From the NCBI GenBank assembly GCA_028284235.1, contig JANQSC010000072.1:1-64000 (forward strand): 64,000 nucleotides of DNA, in the 5' to 3' direction. The translations under genes and the position numbers were made by a program. Shown piece after piece: positions 47,824 to 57,500 of this stretch; the first letter of the stretch is position 1, and each line of letters starts with the position of its first letter. Source of the stretch: Opitutaceae bacterium (GTDB taxonomy: Bacteria; Verrucomicrobiota; Verrucomicrobiia; Opitutales; Opitutaceae). The notes under the pieces were generated by a model. The model worked only from the letters and a program-made list of their open reading frames with translations, did no database searches and was not told the origin of the DNA.

Positions 47824-49523
47824 TGTTCGAATGGGAAGAAGGCGCGTTCATGGGGGTCAAGTCCCTGTACGAGAGGATGGTCACTCGTCCGCGGGAGCGG
47901 CGCGCCTCCGCCGTCCGAGTTTTCCTCGCCCCGAATCGGCAACGGCTGTTCTTGCTCGCTCATTTGATGGCGGAGCGTTCTATCTCGGTCTTCGAGACGG
48001 AGGAGAACGCTTTGTGCGACGACGAGCGGGTCTTCCTCCCGCCACAGGTGTCTTTTGGGCCGAGTGTCGACGCCAATCGCGAATTTCTCGATCTCAAAGC
48101 GATGATCGGCGGGGTTGCGATCCGCAAGGGCTGGAAACCGGGTCCCCTGCCGTCGGACTGGCGCTCTCAAGTTCCCGAGCTCGCCTGTCGTCTCGATGAC
48201 GTGCAAAACGTGTTCGGCGAGTGTTCGCTACTGCTGAAGCTGGGCAACATTCGGCCGCGTTCTGGAACCTCCGATGACGCTCGCGCAGACGGCTCGGACC
48301 AGGAAGCGGCTGAACCCTTCGAGGAGAACGAGGATGCCCCGGTCACGGAGATCGAAGGCAAAGGGCAGCTCGATGTAGAGGTCGAACTGGATACGGGCGA
48401 CGACGGCCCGGGAGGGGACATGCCCATTCATACCTTCGAGAAAACGGAGACACTGGAAGAGCATACCGGTTTGAGTCGCAAGTCGGACGACGAGGACGAG
48501 CTCGAGGAGCATGAAGAGGCGTTGAAGGAAGTCGCCATGAATCGTGTCTTCCGTTCTCGAGACCGCCCGCGATCGATCTACCGCGCCGACGCTTTGTTCC
48601 AGGTCGGGTTTTTCGAGTCGAACGATGTTGAGGCAAAGGGGATTCCGTACCCGGAATGGGACTACAGGAAGAAGGACTACCGGCCGGATTGGTGTCGCGT
48701 GCGCGAGTCGAACGTTGTCGAATCGGACTGCGAGTGGGCTAGCCAGGCGGAACGGAAGTACCGGGCCTTGATCCGCGAACTCAAGAAGAAGGTGGCGTGC
48801 TTGGCCACCGTCTCGCTCAGGGCAAAACGTCAGACGGTTGGCAGCGAGTTTGACGTCGACGCTCTGGTCGACTGGGAGATCGACCTGCGGACGGGGAAGG
48901 TGCCGGACGACCGTCTTTATATCGATCGGAGAAAACGTCTCCACGACGTAGCGGCTCTCGTGCTGGTGGATCGCAGTTTCTCGACCGACGGCTATCTCGA
49001 TGGGCGGCGGATTCTCGATATTATTCGCGATACCTTGTTGTGCGTGGGCGAGGCGATCGACGATTTCGTGGACACCTTCGCCGTGGCCGCGTTCAGCTCG
49101 AACACGCGACAGCAGTGCGCCTTCGACTGGGTGAAGCGCTTCGATGAGGATTGGTCGAGCAGCCGAGGCCGGCTGGGCTCGATCCACGCCAATGGATACA
49201 CGCGCATCGGTCCGGCGTTGCGGCATGCGCAAGAGTCCCTAGTCGATCGTCCCGAGGAACGCAAAGTGGTGGCCCTCATCACGGATGGAAGGCCTTGCGA
49301 CTACGATCGCTACGAGGGAGAGTACGGCGTGCGCGACGTGAAAAAGGCGATTGATACGGGAAAGCGAAACGGAATAGCGACGCATGCGTTCGCGGTAGAG
49401 GATCGGGCCAAGGAGTACTTCCCCGCCATGTTCGCCCGCGACTGCTTCAGCATCGTTCCAAGACCCCGAGCGTTGACGGAAAGCCTGACCGATCTATTTC
49501 TCAAAATCAGAGCCAATGACTAG
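47820..49523 (+). CDS. norD: NorD (VWA-domain activation protein)
   Basis: MIDAS-like ALVLVDRSFSTDGYL, KVVALITDGRPCDYDRYEGEYGVRDVKKAI; overlaps norQ stop. Confidence 0.92.
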   Translation: MMFEWEEGAFMGVKSLYERMVTRPRERRASAVRVFLAPNRQRLFLLAHLMAERSISVFETEENALCDDERVFLPPQVSFGPSVDANREFLDLKAMIGGVAIRKGWKPGPLPSDWRSQVPELACRLDDVQNVFGECSLLLKLGNIRPRSGTSDDARADGSDQEAAEPFEENEDAPVTEIEGKGQLDVEVELDTGDDGPGGDMPIHTFEKTETLEEHTGLSRKSDDEDELEEHEEALKEVAMNRVFRSRDRPRSIYRADALFQVGFFESNDVEAKGIPYPEWDYRKKDYRPDWCRVRESNVVESDCEWASQAERKYRALIRELKKKVACLATVSLRAKRQTVGSEFDVDALVDWEIDLRTGKVPDDRLYIDRRKRLHDVAALVLVDRSFSTDGYLDGRRILDIIRDTLLCVGEAIDDFVDTFAVAAFSSNTRQQCAFDWVKRFDEDWSSSRGRLGSIHANGYTRIGPALRHAQESLVDRPEERKVVALITDGRPCDYDRYEGEYGVRDVKKAIDTGKRNGIATHAFAVEDRAKEYFPAMFARDCFSIVPRPRALTESLTDLFLKIRAND

Positions 49524-50382
49524 AACCTATCCCAGAACCGCCTTGCTCCAGGCGATCTCCCGCGCAACGGCATCCAAGAAAGGTTTTGGGATAGGTTCTA
49601 AAGTTTGCGTAGTTGTAGTCAATTTGTGTATACAATTGACCGTTGCAGACGTCCCGGAAGAGATGGTCGAGATTCCTGCGGGGGCGTATACGCCGATGTA
49701 TATCGAGCGAGCGGAAGAGCGACCCGTCTCTGGTTTCCTTTTGGATCGTCGCCCCGTGACCAACGGCCAGTTTCTCGAATTCGTCCGGGCCAATCCTAAG
49801 TGGAGGCGGTCCGCGGTCAAGCGGCTGTTCGCGGACGAGGCGTACCTGGCTCATTGGGGAGGCGATCTCGATCTGGGGCCGAACGGGGACCGGATCGCGG
49901 ATAGCCCGGTCACTCATGTATCCTGGTTCGCGGCCCGGGCCTATTTGAAAACCGTCGGCAAGCGCTTGCCCTCGGAGGACGAATGGGAGTACGTCGCCCG
50001 AGCGGACGAGACGCGCGCCGACGCGTCCAAGGACCCGCGGTTCACTGCTCGATTGCTCGACTGGTATGGTCGGCCATCGCCCGCGATCCTGCCGTCCGTT
50101 GCAGACGAGGCTCCCAATGTGTACGGTGTGAGTGGATTGCACGGCGTAGTGTGGGAGTGGGTACGTGATTTCAATAACGCGATGGTAACCGGCGAGTCGC
50201 GCGGAGACTCCAGCTTGGAGAGAGGTCTCTATTGCGCGGGGGGCGCGCTCGGGACTACGGATCCGCGCAACTACGCCGCGTTCATGCGATACGCGTTTCG
50301 CTCCAGTCTCCAGGGCGCCTACGCGGTGCCGAATCTCGGGTTCCGCGGGGCCCGGTCAATTGAACGGGGGCCTGTTCCGTGA
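49516..50382 (+). CDS. SUMF1/formylglycine-generating-enzyme-like protein in the nor cluster
   Basis: VEIPAGAYTPMYIE...PVTNGQFLEFVRANPKWR...PVTHVSWFAARAYLKTVGKRLPSEDEWEYVARA...GVWEWVRDFN...NLGFRGAR. Confidence 0.85.
   Translation: MTRTYPRTALLQAISRATASKKGFGIGSKVCVVVVNLCIQLTVADVPEEMVEIPAGAYTPMYIERAEERPVSGFLLDRRPVTNGQFLEFVRANPKWRRSAVKRLFADEAYLAHWGGDLDLGPNGDRIADSPVTHVSWFAARAYLKTVGKRLPSEDEWEYVARADETRADASKDPRFTARLLDWYGRPSPAILPSVADEAPNVYGVSGLHGVVWEWVRDFNNAMVTGESRGDSSLERGLYCAGGALGTTDPRNYAAFMRYAFRSSLQGAYAVPNLGFRGARSIERGPVP
49521..49600. repeat. MITE-like inverted repeat at the norD/SUMF1 junction
   Basis: TAGAACCTATCCCAGAACC (49521-49539) / GGTTTTGGGATAGGTTCTA (49582-49600), 18/19 bp arms. Confidence 0.8.
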
Positions 50383-50387
50383 ATCGA

Positions 50388-50515
50388 AACTCAGGTAGGG
50401 GCGGACCGTGGTTCGACACTGCTCACCATCCTGAGCTTGTCGAAGGACCGGGCCGTCCGAACGATCGACTCTATCAAGATGTTGTGCGGCTCGCCCGGCG
50501 GTCGAGCCCTACCTC
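50388..50515. repeat. Intergenic repeat with GGTAGGG...CCCTACC-type ends
   Basis: GGTAGGGGCGGACCGTGGTTCGACACTGCTCACCATCCTGA...GGTCGAGCCCTACC; left part resembles 59350-59395 (GGTAGGGACCGACTGTGGTTCGATACTGTTTACCATCTTGA). Confidence 0.6.
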
Positions 50516-50563
50516 TGGCGCTTAGCCGGGATTAATAGACACTCTTTTAGAAAGGAAAGAATC

Positions 50564-51163
50564 ATGAAAAATCGAATGTCGCCGACCTTATTTTCAACGC
50601 TTGTTTGCCTCTTTGGCATTGTCGCCGTTTGTGGGACAGAGTCGTTCACGTTACCGAGTGGCCCAAGTTCGGAGGGTTCCCTGTACGAGCTGGAGTCGGT
50701 TTGGAAGTCGCAGGACGGGAATGCGGTCCGGCTCGACGCGCTCGGTGGAAAGACGCGGGTTTTCGCCATGGGCTATACCTCCTGCCAGTACGCCTGTCCT
50801 CGAATCATCGCGGACTTGCAGCGTATCGAAAAGGCCTTGGACGAGAAGGGGATTGGCGCGGACAAGGTGGAGATTTCGTTTATATCGATCGATCCGGTCG
50901 TGGATACGCCAGAACGACTGAAGGCGCTTGAAACGGAGTACGGGATGGACGCCCGCCGCTGGTTGTTGTTGACTGGGGACGAGGACGGCGTGCTGGAGCT
51001 TGCGGTGGCGTTGGGAATGAAGTACCGGAAGACGACGGCGATGGACTTCGCCCACTCGAACATCATCACGGTGCTCGCCCCGGATGGCCGCATCGTCTAC
51101 CAAACGCCGGAAATCGGAAGCGACCTTTCGGAAGCGCTTCAGGCGATCGAAAGCGGTTTTTAG
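50564..51163 (+). CDS. SCO1/SenC-family copper chaperone/thiol protein
   Basis: GKTRVFAMGYTSCQYACPRIIADLQRIEKAL (CxxxC), FISIDPVVDTPERLKALETEYG, DFAHSNIITVLAPDGRI. Confidence 0.9.
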   Translation: MKNRMSPTLFSTLVCLFGIVAVCGTESFTLPSGPSSEGSLYELESVWKSQDGNAVRLDALGGKTRVFAMGYTSCQYACPRIIADLQRIEKALDEKGIGADKVEISFISIDPVVDTPERLKALETEYGMDARRWLLLTGDEDGVLELAVALGMKYRKTTAMDFAHSNIITVLAPDGRIVYQTPEIGSDLSEALQAIESGF

Positions 51164-51164
51164 T

Positions 51165-51430
51165 TTAACAGTGATCTCTTCGAGATCAAATTCCGTCTTG
51201 GTCCCCGACTTCGTCGGCTCCCTCGCGGAAACAGGATCCCGTTCGTCACTGACCCCGACACAGTCGGCGGCCAACGGCGGGAACAAGATCATCAAGTCAA
51301 TCGTGTCGGAGACCCCGACAAAGTCGGTGGTTGGTCCTGCTAAGCCCCGACGATGCCGGGGTCTTGGACGGGACCATCCTGTAGATCTCCCGAATGGGGG
51401 AGCGTATCCTGTAAAAAACAAATCCTGTTA
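51165..51430. repeat. TTAACAG-family palindromic element, copy R4 (expanded by extra hairpins)
   Basis: TTAACAGTGATCTCTTCGAGATCAAATTCCG...CGGAAACAGGATCCCGTTCGTCACTGACCCCGACACAGTCGGCGGCCAACGGCGGGAACAAGATC...AGCGTATCCTGTAAAAAACAAATCCTGTTA. Confidence 0.82.
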
Positions 51431-51484
51431 GGATATTCCAATTGGCTTGTTGTCAGTCGTCAGAGGATACAGTTTGGTTAGATT

Positions 51485-52345
51485 GTGTACTCCTGTCGCT
51501 ATTCTCGCTACCTTGTTCTCTCAATCCCCTTCGTGTTTGTGTTCGCCGCTATAGCCGGCGCTCCCATGACCTTGGTGTACAAGGACTCCTTTGATTCAGA
51601 GGTTTCTCTCGGCGACTGGGTGATGGAAGGGCCGGGGATTGCGGAGATCAGCGACGGTCGGCTGCTGTTGTATTCAAAATGGCAGCCGAAACTCGAAGCG
51701 TTGGGGGATCAGGTTGACCTGCTCGAACCCGGAGGAGGACATTATTACCCATTTCTTGAACGTTGGGTCAGCGAGACCGAGCCGGAGAATCTTCCCAAGT
51801 ACGCGCTAGGCCCCAATAAGAACTTCTCGGGAGGACATATCCAATATTGGAATACGCATGCGCATCCCGAGAATTTTTTGATTCGCGTTACGTTTCAGCC
51901 AGCAAACCCAAATCCGCTCCACATGGTGACCTTCTGCGGGCGAGGCGTGAACGGCGAGAGCGTCTTTGATGCGTCTCTCTTGCCCCGCTATGGTTTGGGC
52001 GGACAATACATGTCGGGCGACCTCGCGAATTATCGGATCAGCTATTGGTCAGGTCCTCGTGGGTCTTCCCACTTGCGTCGGGCTCCGGGGAGGAAGCTGA
52101 CTGCGCAAACGCTCGGCGACATTCCGCGCGACGCCATGGATCGGGCTGTGCAGTTGGAGATCGTTCGCTGGCAAGGGAGGGTGGTCTTTAAGCAGGACGG
52201 CGTAACGCTCTTAGACTGGACGGATGATGAGCCGCTCGGAGACGGGTATTTCTCGCTCCGCTTGATGGCTGCGGCGAAAGGCTGGTACGACGATTACAAA
52301 GTGTATCGGCTTGATGAGGACCCGTTTCGCGAAGCGGAAAAATAG
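51485..52345 (+). CDS. Secreted DUF1961 (YesU-like) protein
   Basis: LVYKDSFDSEVSLGDWVMEGPGIAEISDGRLLLYS...NFLIRVTFQPANPNPLHMVTFCGRGVNGESVFDASLLPRYGLGGQYMSGDLANYRISYWSGP. Confidence 0.75.
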   Translation: MYSCRYSRYLVLSIPFVFVFAAIAGAPMTLVYKDSFDSEVSLGDWVMEGPGIAEISDGRLLLYSKWQPKLEALGDQVDLLEPGGGHYYPFLERWVSETEPENLPKYALGPNKNFSGGHIQYWNTHAHPENFLIRVTFQPANPNPLHMVTFCGRGVNGESVFDASLLPRYGLGGQYMSGDLANYRISYWSGPRGSSHLRRAPGRKLTAQTLGDIPRDAMDRAVQLEIVRWQGRVVFKQDGVTLLDWTDDEPLGDGYFSLRLMAAAKGWYDDYKVYRLDEDPFREAEK

Positions 52346-52357
52346 GAGTTCGTCGGG

Positions 52358-52729
52358 ATGAATGGCGACGATGAACACGAGTTGGAGACCGAGCGGCGGC
52401 GGACTGTCGAGAACCTCGAACGCCTGTCGCGTTTAATGGATACGGAGTTTCGTGTTCCCGGAACGCGTATTCATTTCGGATTGGACGGATTGCTCGGACT
52501 CTTGCCGGGAGTGGGCGACCTGCTAACCACTGCGCCGCTTGCCTACTATTGCTGGGTGGCGTATCGGTTCGGACTGGGAGCGGGAGTTTGGGCGCGGCTC
52601 ATCGCCAACCAGGCGGTCGACTTCGTGGCCGGTCTGGTCCCCGTCGTGGGCGACTTGCTCGACATCGGATTCAAGTGCAACAAGCGGAACGCGGACTTGC
52701 TGATCCGGGCGATGGAGCGAAGAGAATAG
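52358..52729 (+). CDS. DUF4112 protein
   Basis: LSRLMDTEFRVPGTRIHFGLDGLLGLLPGVGDLLTTAPLAYYCWVAYRFGLGAGVWARLIANQAVDFVAGLVPVVGDLLDIGFKCNKRNADLL. Confidence 0.87.
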   Translation: MNGDDEHELETERRRTVENLERLSRLMDTEFRVPGTRIHFGLDGLLGLLPGVGDLLTTAPLAYYCWVAYRFGLGAGVWARLIANQAVDFVAGLVPVVGDLLDIGFKCNKRNADLLIRAMERRE

Positions 52730-52916
52730 CCGGTTTAGGGGCTTTTTTTGGACGATCTCAAAAAAGGTAGAATTTCTTTTGGCGGTTTTCGCGGGCTCGC
52801 GCGATAGACCCACGTGAAGGCCTGCCTCAGCCTCTTAGCCCCCGCTCGATATTCCGTGGGTTGCGCATTCGCGTTTGTTCTCCATAGTGGGAACGGGGCG
52901 ATTCTAGAATACTCGC

Positions 52917-53459
52917 ATGGGACACGATAGAGAAAGCGAAGAATGGTTCGAGTCGGACTTGAAGCCGCACGAGCCAATGATGCGGGCCTGGCTACGGGCG
53001 CGCTCGTTTTCGCCCGAAGATGTCGATGATATTGTGCAAGAGACATTTATGCAGGTTTTGTCGACCAAGACGAAGGCGGAGCTGACGTACCCGAAGGCGT
53101 TTCTTTTCAGCGTGATTCGCAATATATCCTATTCGCGTCTGCGTCGAAAATACGCCTCCAAGCAAGTGTACATGGCTGATGTGGAAACTGTGGAATTCGT
53201 CGAAGAACAGCCCGGTGTCGAGGAGCTAGTGGTGCAAAACGAACGAATGGAGCTCCTCAGCCGGGCAATTCAGTCGCTCCCGAAGCGTTGCCGGCAGGTG
53301 GTTACCTTGCGCAAGATTTACGGCATGTCCAATATCGACATCGCCCGGAATTTGAAGATCAGCATCAACACGGTGGAAACGCAGGGAGGAATTGGAATTC
53401 GGAAGCTGCGGGAGTTCCTGGTTCGGAATAACAAAGAAGGACATTTTGGAAATGGATAA
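52917..53459 (+). CDS. ECF-type RNA polymerase sigma factor (FecI-like)
   Basis: WLRARSFSPEDVDDIVQETFMQVLS; LSRAIQSLPKRCRQVVTLRKIYGMSNIDIARNLKISINTVETQGGIGIRKLREFL. Confidence 0.92.
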   Translation: MGHDRESEEWFESDLKPHEPMMRAWLRARSFSPEDVDDIVQETFMQVLSTKTKAELTYPKAFLFSVIRNISYSRLRRKYASKQVYMADVETVEFVEEQPGVEELVVQNERMELLSRAIQSLPKRCRQVVTLRKIYGMSNIDIARNLKISINTVETQGGIGIRKLREFLVRNNKEGHFGNG

Positions 53460-54480
53460 ACGAGGAAAGCGAAGTCGCGAAAACGACCCGGTGGCGGTCG
53501 CGGCGTCCAAGTGGGCCTGGAAAGTCGATCAGGGGTTGGAAGCGGAAGAGCAGGACGCGTTCATGACCTGGCTGGGGGCCGACCCGCGTCACGGCGAGGC
53601 GTATCGCGCGCATGCGAAGAGTTTCAAGGAGTTCGACCAGCTGATCGACTGGCAGCCCATTCACGGCGTCACTCCAAACGCGGATTTGTTCGCCCCGCCG
53701 GAATCGGCGACGCGCAAGCGGCTGGGCATTTTCTTGGCGCTCGCGGCATCGCTTGCCTTGGTCGCGGGCAGCCTGTTGTTCCGGGGAAGAGAAGAAGCGG
53801 GAACAGTTGATATCGCGTTGAGTGGTGGGGAGATGATCTTGGCCGACAAGTCCGTGATTCACTACAACAAAGGAGCGGAGTTCGATGTCGACTATTCCTC
53901 CGACGAACGCCGGATTGCTCTCCGCTCGGGCGAGGCCTACTTCGATGTGGAAAAAGACGCGGCTCGACCGTTCGTTGTTGAAGCCGAGGGCGTGGAGTTG
54001 GTCGCGATCGGAACGGCGTTCAACGTGCGTGTCGGCTCGGAACAGCTCGAAGTCTTCGTCGAAGAAGGGATCGTCGAAATGAATCACTCCGTCGCCCCGG
54101 AAGCATGGGAACGTTTGGGGGAGTTGGAAGACGCTCGATCGCGTCGCCTCAATCAGTTTACTAAAGCGGTCGTGTCGCTGAATTCCACTGACGAAGTTCC
54201 ACGACTCGCCGTTATTTCCGAATCAGAACTCAAGCAGGAGCTGTCGTGGCAACACCGGATGCTAGTGTTCAAAGGAACCTCATTGAAGAGCGCCGTCTAC
54301 GAGTTCAACCGCTTAAACGAGTCGCAATTCGTTTTGGCCGATTCCGCGATGGAGGAGCTGCAAATCAGTGGTACCATTCAGTCGGACAACGTGATGGGCT
54401 TGTGTAGCCTGCTCGAGGTTTCTTTCGATATTTCCAACCGATCTTTAGGCCCCAACCAGATCCTACTGTTTCAAAAATAG
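53452..54480 (+). CDS. FecR-family anti-sigma factor
   Basis: AASKWAWKVDQGLEAEEQDAFMTWLGADPRHGEAYRAH; GEAYFDVEKDAARPFVVEAEGVELVAIGTAFNVRV; start ATG 53452 overlaps the sigma-gene stop. Confidence 0.9.
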   Translation: MDKRGKRSRENDPVAVAASKWAWKVDQGLEAEEQDAFMTWLGADPRHGEAYRAHAKSFKEFDQLIDWQPIHGVTPNADLFAPPESATRKRLGIFLALAASLALVAGSLLFRGREEAGTVDIALSGGEMILADKSVIHYNKGAEFDVDYSSDERRIALRSGEAYFDVEKDAARPFVVEAEGVELVAIGTAFNVRVGSEQLEVFVEEGIVEMNHSVAPEAWERLGELEDARSRRLNQFTKAVVSLNSTDEVPRLAVISESELKQELSWQHRMLVFKGTSLKSAVYEFNRLNESQFVLADSAMEELQISGTIQSDNVMGLCSLLEVSFDISNRSLGPNQILLFQK

Positions 54481-54579
54481 AGTATATATAAAATTTTCTT
54501 TGGCGGAATGGGATAGTCCGCGCGACTCAGCCCGCGATGGTGTCCATTTGCCATACCCCTAACTTACATCGCTGCAAGC

Positions 54580-57500
54580 TTGGTTCAACTATCCAGATTT
54601 TGGAGACGCTTGAAGGCCGGATTGTTCTGCCTTCCCGTTTGTTGCGTCTGCTTGGTATTGAGCGGTCAGGAAAAGGAAGGGCAAGTGGTGACCATACCGC
54701 CAGGAAACGCGTCCGAAGTTCTGGAGGAGCTATCGCTCAGCCTGAACATGCAAATCGTCTATCCAACGCGACTGTTGGACGGTGTCTACCTTCGAGGGGC
54801 GCAAGGCCACTATTCAGTGGTCGCCGCTATCAACGAAACCTTGTCTCCGCACTCGCTGGTTTGCGTGCGAGACGATGTGTCGGGCGTTCTGGTGGTCAAA
54901 CGCATGGAGTCGGTCTCCGTCCCTGGCGATGAATCGCCGGGCGAGAGCGACTCGCAGACTAAAACCACAACCGACACGACTATGACCCCCAAACCCTTTA
55001 AGAACAACGCCTTGCTGAAAAAGCTAGGCGGCATCGCGTCCGCGGTATTCGCCGCCGGCGCGGCGTCGGCCCAATCGGACGACGCAGACTCGGAAGAAGT
55101 CTACGAGCTGAGTCCGTTTACGGTCGATGCATCCCAAGATACTGGATACACCGCAACTTCAACCCTGGCCGGAACGCGCGTCCGCACGAATCTGAAAGAT
55201 CTCGGGGCGGCGATTAGCATCTACACGACCGAATTCCTCGAGGACACTGCCGCCACCGACGCGGCTACCTTGCTTTCCTACACATCCAATGCCGAGGTGG
55301 GCGGCGCCCAAGGCAATTTCTCCGGAGCGGAGGCGGTCGAGAACAACCGCTTTTTCCAGCGGGACGAACGCACCAATCCTCAGCAGAACCAGCGTATCCG
55401 CGGATTGGGGAGGGCGGACTTGACGCGCAATTTGTATCTGACCGACATTCCGTTCGATAGCTACAACACCGAGCGCGTCACCGTAAGCCGCGGACCGAAT
55501 TCGCTGCTATTCGGGATCGGCAGTCCGGGCGGCGTGATCGACAATACCACCAAGCGAGCGATTCACGGAAACGACTTCGGAGAAGTCCAGGTGCGTATCG
55601 ACAACTACAGCAGCCTGCGAGCGTCGCTCGACTACAATCGTTCGTTGATTGAGGACCGACTGGCTTTGCGCGTTGCGATCTTGAATGAGGAAACCCAATA
55701 CAAGCAAGAACCCACCTTCGACGATCAGAGGCGTTTTTACGGGGCGTTGGACTTTATAATATCCAAGAACGAAGGCAGCTCGGCCTTTGACGCGACCAAG
55801 CTGAGAATCAACTTCGAGGACGGGGAGCAGGAGAGCTCGCCAGTCGAGATTATTCCTCCTTCGGTCGCCTACCACGGATGGTTCGAGCCGACACCCGCGA
55901 ATATCCAGCAATATTCGGGGATTGCGCCGCCGGCGCGCGTTGTTTCCCCGAGCGAAGGCGGCACGTGGCAGTTTCAAGAAACCTTCAATCCATTCGCCAT
56001 CAACTCCGAAGGCGGCATCAATACCAACACGCACCCAAGCTGGTTTCGCTGGATCGCGGCGGTTTGGGACGACCCGAATAGCTCGGTCGCGAATCTCGGT
56101 ACGGGAGACGGTTTGCAGGGCTACCAGGGACTGCTCACCTGGTCGGCGGGTCGCGGCGACACGCTGGACAGTACGGGCCTGGCGGGCACGCCGGGAGCGA
56201 TCGCTGCGTTCGGACCGGAGGCTCCGGGCGACACGCTCGTAAATCGGACAGTCGACTACCATGCAAACAGTCCGTATTCGGAGCCGTACGCGATTGGGTT
56301 TTCAGTTCCTACCATCCAGAATCCGAGTGTATTCGACTATCGGAACCAGATTTACTCGGGAGGGGTGGATCGAGTGGATCGAGAGTTCGACAATATCAAT
56401 TTCGCGATCGAGCAGAGCTTCTTCGACAACAAGCTGGCCATCGAAGTCGCGTATGACGAACAGCACTACGAAACGCATCAGGACTTTCTCTTTACTGGAA
56501 GCGGCGGCACGAGCACCACGGGTCCCTACGATCTCTATGTGAGCATTGCGGAGTACCTGCAGAACGGGCAGCCGAATCCAAATCTTGGGCGCGCCTACAC
56601 GCGTATCGGTCGGCCGGAAACGCGATTCGAGGGAGTGGACCGAGAGACGTTCCGAACAACCGCGTTTGGGGAGCTGGATTTCACGGCTCGGGACGGCATC
56701 GTCAAGTGGCTTGGGAAACACCGTTTCACCGGGCTCTACAACGATCACACCCGCGATGACACCAGCCGCAATTATCGCGAGTCGTGGGTGAGCGACGAGT
56801 TCGACGTGCGGGCGGCGGTGCAAGGGCCCAACCTAAACAGCGCCCGCAGCACGGCGGGGATGGTGTTCTTTTCCAGCGACTCTCTTTTGGGTCTCCAGTC
56901 GATCGACGACGTGCGCATCAATCAGCTCCGAATCACGCGTCCCCAACCCGGGGATTCGTATCTGGTTAGCTACACGGACACCAGCTCGGCGGATCGAACC
57001 GTGGCGGAGCGAACCCTGCGGACCGGTCGGGTGCAGCTCGAGCGCTGGCTCAACAACGAGGGAATCAGCCAGACGAATGTGGAGGCGAAAGCCTTCGCGT
57101 GGCAGACGTACTTGTTTAGCGAGAACCTGGTGGGGCTGTGGGGCTACCGCGAGGACGACACGGTGAGTTTCGCTCGGGCCACGGAAGCGGAGGCGGGTGT
57201 CGACGATCGTGTCGAGCTGGGCGTGTGGAATCCGGAGTTTACGCGGCTATCGACCACGCCGAGCTTAGAGGAATCTGGCGACACTACGACTTGGAGCATC
57301 GTGGCCCGCTATCCGGAAAATCTGATCGGCGAGCTGCCCGCAGGGATGGACATTCAGGCCCACTACGCGGAGTCGGAGAATTTCAATCCGATCGGCTTGA
57401 GAAACAACGCCTTGGGGCAGTCGATCGGCCAGCCCAGCGGGACGACGGAAGAGTACGGCTTCCAGGTGAGTTTCGCGGAGAGCAAATACATCATCAAAGC

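Noticed and set aside
49516-50382. SUMF1-like protein as the maturase for the two sulfatases
   Set aside because: It lies within the nor cluster, not by the sulfatases, and the FGE Cys pair is not evident; a denitrification-linked role is more consistent.
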